The position numbers and the translations under genes were made by a program. Below are positions 24,253 through 31,869 of a stretch of 32,960 bases of DNA, in pieces. Where the stretch lies: positions 1 through 32,960 of IMG/VR virus record IMGVR_UViG_3300005831_000051; one strand, given 5' to 3'. The DNA is from a virus. The notes beneath the pieces were generated by a model, which was not told where the DNA came from, ran no database searches, and saw only the letters and a list, made by a program, of their open reading frames with translations. Every line of letters begins with the position of its first letter. The first letter of the stretch is position 1.

Positions 24253-26841
24253 TTATTTTTTGTTAGTACCTCTACCTTTGGCATTCTGTTTAGCTATAGC
24301 TAAATCATTAGCTTGGTTATCTCTAGCCACTTGTAATTCCTCACGTTTAACAGCTAATGCTGCTCTTTCTAAGCTGGCTTCAGATTGAATCTTGGCCATA
24401 GATGCAGTAAAATCATTATTAGCTTTTTCTCGTGAGTTCATTAAGTTAGTTACTTCTAATGAATCTGCTATACCAGAATTATCTATATCAGCAGTAGCAT
24501 TTTCATTTCTACTTAATGCATTTATAGCAGCTACTTCTTTCTTATTAATTCTATCTAGCTCATTTTGATAATTTTGATTAGCCTCGTTTGCAGCTCTAGC
24601 AGCTTCTGCTTGCTGTAAGCCTAACTCATATTGTTTTTGAGCTTGTTCTAACTCTTGTTGTTTTTGTTGATTTTGAATAGCCATTTGTTCCTCTTGTTTA
24701 TCTTTGAGGTCTTTAAATGTTTTCTTAATCTCACGTAAACTCTTAGTAGAGTAAAGTTCTATAATATCATAAAGCGAACCACCATTTTGTAGTATAGCTT
24801 GAGAAAGTGCTCTCATCTCTGTAAACATTACATTATCCTCAGGTCTATTAGTAGGGAATACCCAAAGGTCTTTAAGTCTAAGGTCAGACCCGTTAACTTT
24901 CACAAAAGCGCTTTGTCCTTCAGATGTGATATAAGATAACGTGGTTTCTTCTTTCGAGCTCTCTATGTATAATGAAGCATCTATGATAGCTTGGTACAGT
25001 TGCCCCATTACATATTCATGAGCTATAAAGAGTGGCTCAGTTTGAGAGTAAGATTGTTGCATTGCTGTATTGGTCCCTGTAGCAGTCTCGCTCGCAGACA
25101 CAGAACCCATACGTTGCTTAGACATACCTACTAGTTCCCAGCATTCTAGTTTCATCTGTTGGGCTAAGGTATATCTGGACTGTATCTCTTGGGTTCTAGT
25201 TAAATCTAATGAAGTAAACTGATTAAATGAGCTTGGTGATTTTAAATTTTCTGGGCTATCATCTACAAAGACGACGCCTCTAGCCCTAGCCTCAGCTTCC
25301 CAAATATCTAGTGCGTCTTGGGGATCTCCATCTTTAGGAATAGGTATGTGTCTAATAGACATTAGCTGAACTTTACCTACTTCTTTTTCTAAAAGTTTGT
25401 ACAATTGATTCATACAAATATTGTAGATAACTTGAAAAGGTTTCATTAAATCTACTAAACTTCTAGACTGTGTATTTTTGATTTCAAAACATGTACCTAT
25501 AATAGGATTATAAGATAACAATTTAAAAGGTTTCATGTGATAGATATCTGGCCCAATTTTCTTTCCTTGATACATTTGATTAATCCATCCCCACTCTAAT
25601 GAAATTTCTGTAGGTATAGTTTTAGCTACATACTTTTCATCTACTAGCATAGACTGCTCATTACCCATCTCATCTAAGAACACTACTTTACCTACTTTAC
25701 GCTTAGAAGTCCAATAAGAAGTAACTACTACATACTTGTATCCAAAGGAGCTAACGTTGTTCGTAAGACCTAAGAAGTCTTGTAACCCATCGTTATTTTC
25801 TTTCATCTCAGACTCTATCATCATTCTAGTCTGAAGAACTAATGGATCAAAAGTATCATACGTAATAGTATCTATACCCTCGCCGGCGGCAGGGTTCCCT
25901 AAATTAGATTCTCTTACATTAATTAAACCATAATCTTGAAGAGAAGACCTAAGGTGATCTATTTCTTCTTTACTAAGGTCAGGACAAGATTCTATGATTT
26001 CTGATAACTCTAGTACTTGCACGGTGCCAGTGGCGTATGCCCCTCTATTTCTGCCGGTAACATCTGTAGTATATTTTCTGTCTGGTGTAGTAAGGACCCA
26101 AACATTTTTAGGATTGGCTACTTCTATATTAAAGCCTAGTTTAGAATTATCTTCATAAATATGAAAGTACTCTTTATTACTTATGAGCAAGTCCCTAAAA
26201 GTATCTTCACTCATTTCTTTTATATTAAAATAAGCTTTTACAGCGTTGAGTGTATGGTTTCCCCATTTTTCAGCAATAGATGTATAAGAATCTAACTCTT
26301 CTTGGACTTGCTCCATTGTTTTTTGTTGGAGTGTTTCCTCATCTATTTCTTCCCCATTAATTTGTACTTTTTTTAATATTTTTTCTTTAGCCTTTGCTAA
26401 AATAAACTCATTTAAAGTTTCTGTTTTAAATTCTAGTTCTTCTGATCTAGAATTATCATCGAAAGCTTTTACTTTATAACCATCTGGCCTTTTAGATATT
26501 TCCCCAACGAGTTCATTAACAGGAGTAGTCATAATAGAATACTGTTGTACGTATGCTGGTAACTCCTGAGGAGCTGTAAGCATATCCGTAAAACTTTTGA
26601 CTTCATCCGGTTGTTGATAAAAGTCGTCTAAAGTTAAAATACCTTTTAGAATATCATAGTTTCTAACGAAGGTATTTTTATTTTGTACATACTCAGAGTA
26701 CGCTTTATTGGAAAAGTAATCCATCGTATTTTTGATGTAACTATCTTCTTGTTTTTCTTTTTCAGTTTTAAACTGATCTGGAAAAATATTCAAATAAGCA
26801 TAGCGTATGTTTTCGTCTTTGGTATATCGTATAATTGCCAT
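24253..26841 (-). CDS. Portal protein (crAss-like), 862 aa
   Basis: The portal forms the dodecameric ring through which TerL packages DNA and to which the tail attaches. The gene directly follows TerL with a TAATG overlap, and its size fits crAss-like portals. Typical features are the N-terminal helical region (SYIKNTMDYFSNKAYSEY), a strand-rich middle with WTSKRKVGKVVFLDEMGNE and WGWINQMYQGKKIGPDIYH, and the stretch around residues 540-590 (RYTLAQQMKLECWELVGMSK, SASETATGTNTAMQQS) that in portals precedes the stem and crown. The last 150 residues form a long Gln/Glu/Ala coiled coil (QKQQELEQAQKQYELGLQQA) interrupted by ADIDNSGIADS, followed by a basic tail. No frameshift is evident. Confidence 0.85.
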   Translation of the reverse strand: MAIIRYTKDENIRYAYLNIFPDQFKTEKEKQEDSYIKNTMDYFSNKAYSEYVQNKNTFVRNYDILKGILTLDDFYQQPDEVKSFTDMLTAPQELPAYVQQYSIMTTPVNELVGEISKRPDGYKVKAFDDNSRSEELEFKTETLNEFILAKAKEKILKKVQINGEEIDEETLQQKTMEQVQEELDSYTSIAEKWGNHTLNAVKAYFNIKEMSEDTFRDLLISNKEYFHIYEDNSKLGFNIEVANPKNVWVLTTPDRKYTTDVTGRNRGAYATGTVQVLELSEIIESCPDLSKEEIDHLRSSLQDYGLINVRESNLGNPAAGEGIDTITYDTFDPLVLQTRMMIESEMKENNDGLQDFLGLTNNVSSFGYKYVVVTSYWTSKRKVGKVVFLDEMGNEQSMLVDEKYVAKTIPTEISLEWGWINQMYQGKKIGPDIYHMKPFKLLSYNPIIGTCFEIKNTQSRSLVDLMKPFQVIYNICMNQLYKLLEKEVGKVQLMSIRHIPIPKDGDPQDALDIWEAEARARGVVFVDDSPENLKSPSSFNQFTSLDLTRTQEIQSRYTLAQQMKLECWELVGMSKQRMGSVSASETATGTNTAMQQSYSQTEPLFIAHEYVMGQLYQAIIDASLYIESSKEETTLSYITSEGQSAFVKVNGSDLRLKDLWVFPTNRPEDNVMFTEMRALSQAILQNGGSLYDIIELYSTKSLREIKKTFKDLKDKQEEQMAIQNQQKQQELEQAQKQYELGLQQAEAARAANEANQNYQNELDRINKKEVAAINALSRNENATADIDNSGIADSLEVTNLMNSREKANNDFTASMAKIQSEASLERAALAVKREELQVARDNQANDLAIAKQNAKGRGTNKK

Positions 26842-28880
26842 TATCTAAATAATTTTAATTTTGGTTTATTACTAGTAAAAATACTTTGGTCTGGTATAAA
26901 TAATTTGTTAGCATTCTTGCCTGAATATAAAGCAGAAATTCTAGGATCAGCTTTTCCACCTATCTTTCCCATAACAGTTCCTAGTTTCATAGCTAGCCCT
27001 ATTGCTAATTCTGCTGCTATAATTCTGTCAAAGTTACCAATACTTTCGTTATATTGTATCATTTCTTCTAATAAAACTGGATCTAAAATTTTAGACATCC
27101 CTTTTACAGATTTAATAACATCACCATCTTCATTTTTTTCTTCTATTATAAGCTCTTCGCTATATGTTTTTAAACACCCGTGAAGAAAATCTCTTATTTT
27201 ATCACTACTTCTATGTATTCCATAATCCCTATTAACTGTTGTATTTGGAACTATTTCTTTTAACCAGGCTGGTTGTTTTTCTAAATAATGTGCATCTCCC
27301 TTAGAAATCATGTAGTCTATAAAAGACATCTCATCATTTTCGCACAAGGTCCTAGCATTATAATATTTAATAAGCATTCTGGCTTGTTCTTCCCAGGTCT
27401 CTTTCTTGTCTGGTCTAGCACAGTAGCTAGCTACGAACATATCTTGATATTTTTCTCCTGAGATTTCATGCATCCTTTTATAGATGTACACACTACCTAA
27501 GGAATCTGAATACGCCGCTTTACCTTGTCTATAAGGGTCAACTCCTGCAATATATAATCCATACGGAGGATTGCTCATAGGAAATTCATATATTACTACG
27601 GGTGCCTCCTTCAGATCACTTCCTTTCAGTGGGAAGTTTGATATAGGCAGCTTATCTGTGAACTCATGTTTGACGCCATCACCATCATCAAATAAAATTA
27701 CAGGTGTACCTGTTTTACCTAGCTGTAATAACTTGGCCTTTTGTCTTTGGGCAGCTTCTATATCGAAAATGTTAGTATCCTCATTTAAAAAGATATCATT
27801 TACTACCTTAGGAAAGTACATCTTTTCTTTTAACCAGGCAACTCTATCCCCGGCTTTCTTCTTCTTCTCTATGTTATCATCAGTAATCTTATCTGCTAAC
27901 TCAGCATTGCTCACTAACATCTTTACATTATGTAAGTCACTATCTTTAGGAGAATCTAAAAACGCCCCTAATGTAGAGTCTTCTTTAGCTTCCATTCTGT
28001 ACTTGTTACTAATAAATAATCCATGTACAGTTTTAGTATCATCAGAACTCTTATAAGATAAGAAGTTAAAATTATCTACATCGAACATTAATGATTTAGC
28101 ATCCATGAACATCTTCATATCCCCACCAGTCCCTGTAAGTATAGGAGAACACCCCCACCCATATGGTGTAGTAAATCCGGGAGTCGCAGCTTGTAATCCT
28201 CTTAGAAAAGAACCTTTACCTATCTCATCTATAATAAGTTTTCTAGGTTTAGTACCAGCGATAGCTTCTTCATTAGCTCCACCATCTAAGTTTCTTATTA
28301 AGATCTGAGAGAAAGGTATTCTCTCACCTGCTTTAGTTTTTATCCCCAGGGTAACCTGTTGTTTCCAATTATCCTCTACTCTTTGCCATCTCCAGGCTTT
28401 AGGCAAGAAGTTTAGTCCCTTGTCTATTTTATCCGTAATCAACTTAATATCTGGCGCATTCAAACCGGCTATAATATTCTGAGAGTTCTCATCGAAAGTT
28501 GCTCCCCATCCTATATAACTAGCCTCGAGCACAGACTTAGCAAAACGCCTAATCCCTAAAATAACTAGGCCCTTCTTCTCGAAATGGGCCCTATCTATTT
28601 CATTAGTCACTAACCACTCATTATCCCTCAGGTAAGGATTAGCATATTTTTGTCCAATAATTCCTCGCCCATCTATAATATCTACTTCAGTATTCCAGAA
28701 GTTTAAATGCCAATATAAAAATGGATTGATATATTGCCCATCCATCATAAACCCTTCTAATGCTAGCTGTTTATGAAAATTAAAGAAAGACTTATATTCA
28801 TCAGATAGTGGATCAGGAACCCGTCCACTATTAATGTACCATTCTTTATACGTGATATTTTGTAAACCGTCTAAATTCAT
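26841..28880 (-). CDS. terL: Terminase large subunit, 679 aa
   Basis: This is the ATP-driven packaging motor and headful nuclease. The ATPase part carries a Walker A variant GIRRFAKS (109-116), a Walker B KLIIDE (214-219; D218, E219) and a coupling motif LTGTGGD (248-254). The RNase H-like nuclease part shows the expected acids: D448 in AGVDPYRQG, E514 in LCENDE and D618 in NFDRIIAAELAIGLA. Length fits crAss-like TerL. The start overlaps the previous stop in TAATG and its own stop overlaps the portal ATG in the same way, so translation is coupled on both sides. The Walker A lacks the usual GKS/GKT and has RRFAKS instead, close to the pattern of this TerL group. Confidence 0.95.
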   Translation of the reverse strand: MNLDGLQNITYKEWYINSGRVPDPLSDEYKSFFNFHKQLALEGFMMDGQYINPFLYWHLNFWNTEVDIIDGRGIIGQKYANPYLRDNEWLVTNEIDRAHFEKKGLVILGIRRFAKSVLEASYIGWGATFDENSQNIIAGLNAPDIKLITDKIDKGLNFLPKAWRWQRVEDNWKQQVTLGIKTKAGERIPFSQILIRNLDGGANEEAIAGTKPRKLIIDEIGKGSFLRGLQAATPGFTTPYGWGCSPILTGTGGDMKMFMDAKSLMFDVDNFNFLSYKSSDDTKTVHGLFISNKYRMEAKEDSTLGAFLDSPKDSDLHNVKMLVSNAELADKITDDNIEKKKKAGDRVAWLKEKMYFPKVVNDIFLNEDTNIFDIEAAQRQKAKLLQLGKTGTPVILFDDGDGVKHEFTDKLPISNFPLKGSDLKEAPVVIYEFPMSNPPYGLYIAGVDPYRQGKAAYSDSLGSVYIYKRMHEISGEKYQDMFVASYCARPDKKETWEEQARMLIKYYNARTLCENDEMSFIDYMISKGDAHYLEKQPAWLKEIVPNTTVNRDYGIHRSSDKIRDFLHGCLKTYSEELIIEEKNEDGDVIKSVKGMSKILDPVLLEEMIQYNESIGNFDRIIAAELAIGLAMKLGTVMGKIGGKADPRISALYSGKNANKLFIPDQSIFTSNKPKLKLFR

Positions 28881-29236
28881 TATTTACTGTTTCTACTATT
28901 TAAAAACTCTGCAGCCTGGTCACCTAAGACCTCATCTCCTCTCACCGCTACTTTTTTACTCTCATCTGCAGTCCGCATAGCATCTACAGTTCTCACTATC
29001 TCTGCATAATCTTTCAGAGCTTGGGTGAGATCTTTTCTTTGGGTTTCTTTAGTAGCTACTATCTTGTAAGACACTACCTCTTCCCCATTTTTATTCATAG
29101 TACTAGAAGCTACTATACTCCTATCTTCTAGAGAAGAATAAGGTGTAGCAGCTATGTATTCTTTAAGCTCCTTTAATTTCTTATCTAGGAACTTTAATTC
29201 ATACTCTATCATTAACTTTTTAGGTGGTGGTGCCAT
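28880..29236 (-). CDS. Small helical protein upstream of TerL, possible small terminase subunit, 118 aa
   Basis: The protein is nearly all helical and highly charged (MIEYELKFLDKKLKELKEY, then TKETQRKDLTQALKDYAEIV) with a short strand-like hairpin in the middle (GEEVVSYKIVAT). It ends in a TAATG overlap with terL. Position just before terL and size fit a small terminase subunit, but no clear DNA-binding helix-turn-helix is visible, so the call is by context only. It could instead be another packaging accessory protein. The start at 29236 is five bases below the stop of the preceding 70-aa gene. Confidence 0.55.
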   Translation of the reverse strand: MAPPPKKLMIEYELKFLDKKLKELKEYIAATPYSSLEDRSIVASSTMNKNGEEVVSYKIVATKETQRKDLTQALKDYAEIVRTVDAMRTADESKKVAVRGDEVLGDQAAEFLNSRNSK

Positions 29237-29240
29237 AGTA

Positions 29241-29453
29241 TTATACGTGCTTTAGTAACTCCTCTAGATACTCCTGAGTGAGTGGGGTTTTTGAATTCTT
29301 ATCTTTTTTGCTGGCCTTTTTACTTTTAGTAACTATAATCTGGTCTCCTTTGTTCCCTTTTATAATCTCTAAATCTGCATATTTAATCCGTTTCTTTTCA
29401 TATTTAATTAAAATATCAATTAAATCAGATACGGGAATTGATCGTGCTGTCAT
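29241..29453 (-). CDS. Small Lys-rich unknown protein, 70 aa
   Basis: A short helix-strand N-terminus (RSIPVSDLIDILIKYEKKRI) is followed by a very basic middle (TKSKKASKKDKNSK) and a C-terminal helix (TQEYLEELLKHV). It sits four bases below the zinc-ribbon gene and four bases above the 118-aa gene in the same direction. The basic middle suggests nucleic acid contact, which fits its place among terminase-adjacent DNA-binding proteins. I do not recognise a family. Confidence 0.5.
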   Translation of the reverse strand: MTARSIPVSDLIDILIKYEKKRIKYADLEIIKGNKGDQIIVTKSKKASKKDKNSKTPLTQEYLEELLKHV

Positions 29454-29457
29454 ATCT

Positions 29458-29727
29458 TTAAGTATTAGGGGTTTCTATAGCTTCCCACAATGGTGGGTCT
29501 AGTGGGCATTGGCAGGATAAACATTTAGTTTTAGCTGCTAGAGTACATCCACAATTAGTGCAATGGTCATCTGGTCTAAATGTATTATGAAATCTAGAAT
29601 GATTAGGACAGTTCATACATATAATATTCCTCTCAGTACTAACTACCTTAATAATCTCTTCTAGATGTTCTGGTGGAAACAAATTATTCCTCCACCCTTC
29701 TGCTATTTCTTTTAGTTTGAAAGACAT
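29458..29727 (-). CDS. Zinc-ribbon protein, 89 aa
   Basis: The N-terminal 30 residues form a helix with a phage-typical start (SFKLKEIAEGWRNNLFPPEH). The rest is a zinc-binding region with Cys at 37, 40, 56, 59, 61, 69, 72 and 74 (CMNC, CTNCGC, CLSCQC), enough for two metal sites. Similar small helix-plus-ribbon proteins occur near packaging genes in Bacteroidota phages, from my memory of the pattern. It overlaps the end of the HU/IHF-like gene by 44 bases. The helix and Cys pattern, not the name, are what the sequence shows; a role in DNA or RNA binding is inferred. Confidence 0.7.
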   Translation of the reverse strand: MSFKLKEIAEGWRNNLFPPEHLEEIIKVVSTERNIICMNCPNHSRFHNTFRPDDHCTNCGCTLAAKTKCLSCQCPLDPPLWEAIETPNT

Positions 29728-30088
29728 CTTTTTTGTGTATTAAATCATTAACATATTTTTGTAACGTATCTCTTTTTTCAATGGTCAACTCTTTAGAATG
29801 CCACGAAGGTCCTACTGACTGTATGAAATCATCATACCTAACAATCTTAGCTTGATAAATAGGAAGTAACCTATCTATCCTCACTTCCCTAAGTGTAAAC
29901 CTCCCAAAGCCGGCTATCTCTATAGAAGTCTCAGTTTTAAAAGCCTTAACTGCGGTCTTAAATTGATTATCTACTACCGCCCTAATCACATTCATAGGTA
30001 AGTTTAGGTCCCGTTGAAGCTTTTCTAGAATTTCTAATCTTACATCTAAAGCAGCCTCAGATATATTACTAGTAGGCATTCTACTCAT
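29684..30088 (-). CDS. HU/IHF-like DNA-binding protein, 134 aa
   Basis: Residues 33-64 follow the HU/IHF core: a helix with NVIRAVVDNQFKTAVKAF, then TSIEIAGFGRFTLREVR in place of the standard v-I-GFGtF turn. The DNA-binding arm with the conserved Pro of HU is not visible in the C-terminal 70 residues, which are instead charged and helical. It probably bends or packages DNA and may act in packaging initiation, given its place two genes above terminase partners. IHF-like subunits are a recurring crAss-like feature, and a second HU/IHF-like gene lies at 12461-12949. It overlaps the winged-helix gene by eight bases. Confidence 0.75.
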   Translation of the reverse strand: MSRMPTSNISEAALDVRLEILEKLQRDLNLPMNVIRAVVDNQFKTAVKAFKTETSIEIAGFGRFTLREVRIDRLLPIYQAKIVRYDDFIQSVGPSWHSKELTIEKRDTLQKYVNDLIHKKDVFQTKRNSRRVEE

Positions 30089-30431
30089 CTTTCCTCTTAT
30101 TAATAGTAATCACTAAAGCATAACTCTCATCGAAAGGAATTTTAGTAAGGGCGGGGTTAACAAAAATCAACTTTCCTTCCTTATGTAACAAATTCTTCTT
30201 CTTCAACCTATCTACCATATTATTAATAGTAGCAGTACTCGTAGTATACATTTCACAAAACTCCTTCCTATTCTGAGAAGAAGTAATATCCTTATGTATC
30301 GCTGTAAAAGCCATCAAATTAATCTCACTCTTAGTAAGTCCTAAATCATTCAAAGCACTAAGCACCTGAAAATACTTCTGGCACCTATGATACTTATCCT
30401 TAGTTATAACACTTAATCTTTGGATCTCCAT
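30081..30431 (-). CDS. Winged-helix (MarR-like) DNA-binding protein, 116 aa
   Basis: Residues 31-100 read as a winged helix: helices (LTKSEINLMAFTAIHKDI), a recognition-type segment (RKEFCEMYTTSTATINNMVDRLKKKNLL, in parts at 55-82), and a wing (HKEGKLIFVNPAL). It is the first gene of the minus-strand late module, with a promoter candidate 34-65 bases above its ATG, so it may regulate its own unit or the divergent plus-strand gene. Alternatively, winged helices serve in small terminases, and its position at the head of the terminase cluster allows that. The tail (ESYALVITINKRKDE) is charged. Confidence 0.65.
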   Translation of the reverse strand: MEIQRLSVITKDKYHRCQKYFQVLSALNDLGLTKSEINLMAFTAIHKDITSSQNRKEFCEMYTTSTATINNMVDRLKKKNLLHKEGKLIFVNPALTKIPFDESYALVITINKRKDE

Positions 30432-30464
30432 ATATAAATTTCTTATGTAGTTTTAAACTTGAGG

Positions 30465-30496
30465 TAAAGATAAACTAAAATTTTAAAAATTTCAAA
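30465..30496 (-). promoter_or_regulatory. Bacteroidota-type promoter candidate for the late module
   Basis: On the minus strand TTTG (30493-30496) is followed after exactly 20 bases by TATCTTTA (30465-30472) and C, 34 bases above the ATG of the winged-helix gene. The -7 octamer and spacing are identical to the site at 13698-13729. Tandem inverted repeats lie immediately upstream. Confidence 0.5.
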
Positions 30497-30572
30497 TTTG
30501 GACTAACTATTTTAGTTAGCGCCTAAAATAAAATTTTAGATGTACCCCCGTCATCATGTGTGTGCTCTTTAA

Positions 30573-30625
30573 GGGGACTTCATCTTCAGACTCCACCCAT
30601 AAATCAGGGATTGTTGGTAGTCCCC
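30573..30625 (+). promoter_or_regulatory. Structured leader with 7-bp closing stem
   Basis: GGGGACT (30573-30579) can pair with AGTCCCC (30619-30625) around a 39-base loop, 32 bases before the ATG of the 144-aa gene. It looks like a tRNA acceptor stem but is only 53 bases long and has no T-arm. It could be a folded leader that protects or controls the message. Confidence 0.35.
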
Positions 30626-30657
30626 ATCACTAAATATTAATTAATAAATTATTAAAA

Positions 30658-31092
30658 ATGAAAACTATTGTTGTTGAAGGAAAAGACTTGCTTAACTTGA
30701 AGTTAAATGCAAAAGACGTTAAGTTTAAAAAAGAAGTAGCCGCTAAAATGAAAGAACTAGGTTACGATACTTACGCTAAGTTTACCTATCGTGGTATTAT
30801 GTTCACATCGAATGAAAAAGGATTTCTTAACGATGTAGAAAGTGGCGATATTGCATTCATTGAACTTGAAGAAACCTTGTTAGAAGCTGAAGACGGAACT
30901 ATGACCAAACCAGGTTATAACGTTATTGGTTATCATAACTATACTCAATTGAACCGCTTAGAAGAAATTGAAGCTACACGTAAAGAAAGAGAATTTAGAG
31001 TGAGCTTATGCGACTTCGATAAATTAGTTAAGAATCCTGAATTACTAAGCCGTCTCGATTTAATCGAGAAAATCGCAAATGCTTCCTCTTAG
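30658..31092 (+). CDS. Unknown plus-strand protein, 144 aa, own terminator
   Basis: No family recognised. The protein begins with strand-rich MKTIVVEGKDLLNLKL, continues in helices (FKKEVAAKMKELGYD), has FTYRGIMFTSNEKGF, an acidic part (ESGDIAFIELEETLLEAEDG) and a charged helical C-terminus. It is soluble, with no membrane segment. More C-ending codons (GAC, TAC, AAC, TTC) and CGT are used than in the genes to its right, as in highly expressed genes. It has a structured leader, an A/T-rich leader just before the ATG (attaataaattattaaaa) and a terminator at its end, so it forms a single-gene unit. It may be an abundant early host-takeover or regulatory protein; this is inferred. Confidence 0.75.
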   Translation: MKTIVVEGKDLLNLKLNAKDVKFKKEVAAKMKELGYDTYAKFTYRGIMFTSNEKGFLNDVESGDIAFIELEETLLEAEDGTMTKPGYNVIGYHNYTQLNRLEEIEATRKEREFRVSLCDFDKLVKNPELLSRLDLIEKIANASS

Positions 31093-31109
31093 GAAGCATT
31101 TTGCTTTTC
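31078..31109 (+). terminator. Rho-independent terminator overlapping the stop of the 144-aa gene
   Basis: AATGCTTCC (31078-31086) pairs with GGAAGCATT (31092-31100) around a five-base loop, followed by TTGCTTTT. The stop codon TAG (31090-31092) lies in the loop and stem base. Confidence 0.8.
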
Positions 31110-31114
31110 GTGTA

Positions 31115-31166
31115 TGGGAGTATATAAATCATTTCTGATGAGAAAGGATTTAATTTGTCACTCCCA
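31115..31166 (+). ncRNA. Candidate hairpin RNA or structured element
   Basis: Seven outer base pairs (31115-31121 with 31160-31166) and eleven inner pairs with one mismatch (31126-31136 with 31141-31151) around a four-base loop give a nearly continuous stem with small internal loops. It begins six bases beyond the terminator of the previous gene. No T run follows, so it is not an obvious terminator. Confidence 0.3.
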
Positions 31167-31234
31167 AATGAGAAATAATTCTTATAAAAAGATAGGATAT
31201 TATAATGATTTGTGTATGAACTGACCTTTATTTC

Positions 31235-31378
31235 TTCCTACAAATTGAGTATCAGAATAATCTGAGCTTATTTGAGGCTAAAAAGATTTTTCCTCGAGGA
31301 TTTTAAAAGTTGGTGTTGTATATTCCTACATAATGAATAGTTTTAGAGTATGTGAGTTTCCTTCAGATTCCTACAAAT
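31235..31378. repeat. Three direct TTCCTACA repeats
   Basis: Copies at 31235-31242, 31323-31330 and 31368-31375; the first and third continue as AAT. Spacings are 88 and 45 bases. They may be protein-binding sites in the non-coding region; chance is not excluded in such A/T-rich DNA. Confidence 0.35.
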
Positions 31379-31598
31379 ATGGGTATTTTGGTCACTGATT
31401 ATCCTATAGATTACATCTTAGTGATGTTTCTTGATAATTTTGGCTAAAAATATTTAATTTGTGCGTGTTTTTGTGGGAGACTTCACACTCTTTACCTGTC
31501 CTGAGAAAAAAAAATAGAAGAAATAACAAGCTGTGTGTATTTATAGCATTAAAGCATTACCAAACAAAGTGTTTATACTACTTAGTGTATATATTATT

Positions 31599-31859
31599 AT
31601 GGGAATAATTGATGATAATACTAATAGTCCTAATGCATTTATTCAGTTGTATGATAAAATTAGGAATGATGTAGTTGCAAGATTGGATCCTGCTAGTGAT
31701 TATAAAAACCACGCTAGTGAATTGTATTCTGCATTAGCAGAAGAAGCTTTCGTTAATGAGAGTTTTGCTAAATGGTTAGGTAATATGCCTGATGGTGATA
31801 GCTGTCCTCGAGCTTTCTGGGACTGGCAACCTGCTGGAATGATGGAGAATAATAATTAA
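31599..31859 (+). CDS. Small unknown protein, 86 aa
   Basis: I chose the ATG at 31599 over a GTG at 31533 because the extra 22 residues would be an odd hydrophobic stretch and A/T-rich leaders before ATG are the rule here. The protein (MGIIDDNTNSPNAFIQLYDK, then ARLDPASDY..HASELYSALAEEAF, closing CPRAFWDWQPAGMMENNN) is acidic and helical. The order GDSCPRAFWDW resembles a short conserved tail, but I do not recognise a family. It leads a run of closely spaced small plus-strand genes, typical of early phage regions. Confidence 0.6.
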   Translation: MGIIDDNTNSPNAFIQLYDKIRNDVVARLDPASDYKNHASELYSALAEEAFVNESFAKWLGNMPDGDSCPRAFWDWQPAGMMENNN

Positions 31860-31869
31860 TTAATTAAAT

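Larger units (their letters stand above)
30432..30657. other. Divergent intergenic switch region between late (-) and plus-strand modules
   Basis: No gene fits in these 226 bases. Present are: CAAATTTG (30493-30500), a perfect palindrome supplying TTTG on both strands; two tandem hairpins, CTAACT/AGTTAG (30503-30508, 30514-30519) and CTAAAAT/ATTTTAG (30523-30529, 30533-30539), neither followed by a T run, so more likely operators than terminators; and GGGGACT/AGTCCCC (30573-30579, 30619-30625) in the leader of the next gene. Confidence 0.6.
31093..31598. other. Non-coding 0.5 kb between plus-strand genes
   Basis: No convincing gene. It holds an imperfect long hairpin at 31115-31166 (TGGGAGT/ACTCCCA outer arms; AAATCATTTCT and AGAAAGGATTT inner arms with one mismatch and a GATG loop). 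It also holds a perfect palindrome TCCTCGAGGA (31291-31300) and three direct copies of TTCCTACA (31235, 31323, 31368), two of them extended to TTCCTACAAAT. Such content fits a regulatory or replication-related region or small RNAs. I see no tRNA. Confidence 0.6.

Noticed and set aside
10514-28308. Plus-strand open frames opposite the muzzle, capsid, scaffold, portal and terminase genes
   Set aside because: They are mirror frames of well-supported minus-strand genes with recognisable motifs; their products show no domain.
30573-30625. tRNA gene suggested by a 7-bp GGGGACT/AGTCCCC acceptor-like stem
   Set aside because: Only 53 bases long, with no D-, anticodon- or T-arm and no TTCGA loop.
31435-31442. 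TAATTTTG on the plus strand, a perfect Bacteroidota -7 box
   Set aside because: No TTTG-like -33 box 18-21 bases upstream and the nearest start is over 150 bases away; could be chance in A/T-rich DNA.
31533-31598. GTG start giving the 86-aa protein 22 extra residues
   Set aside because: The added part (MCIYSIKALPNKVFILLSVY..) is hydrophobic and unlike the rest; all other genes here start at ATG with an A/T-rich leader.
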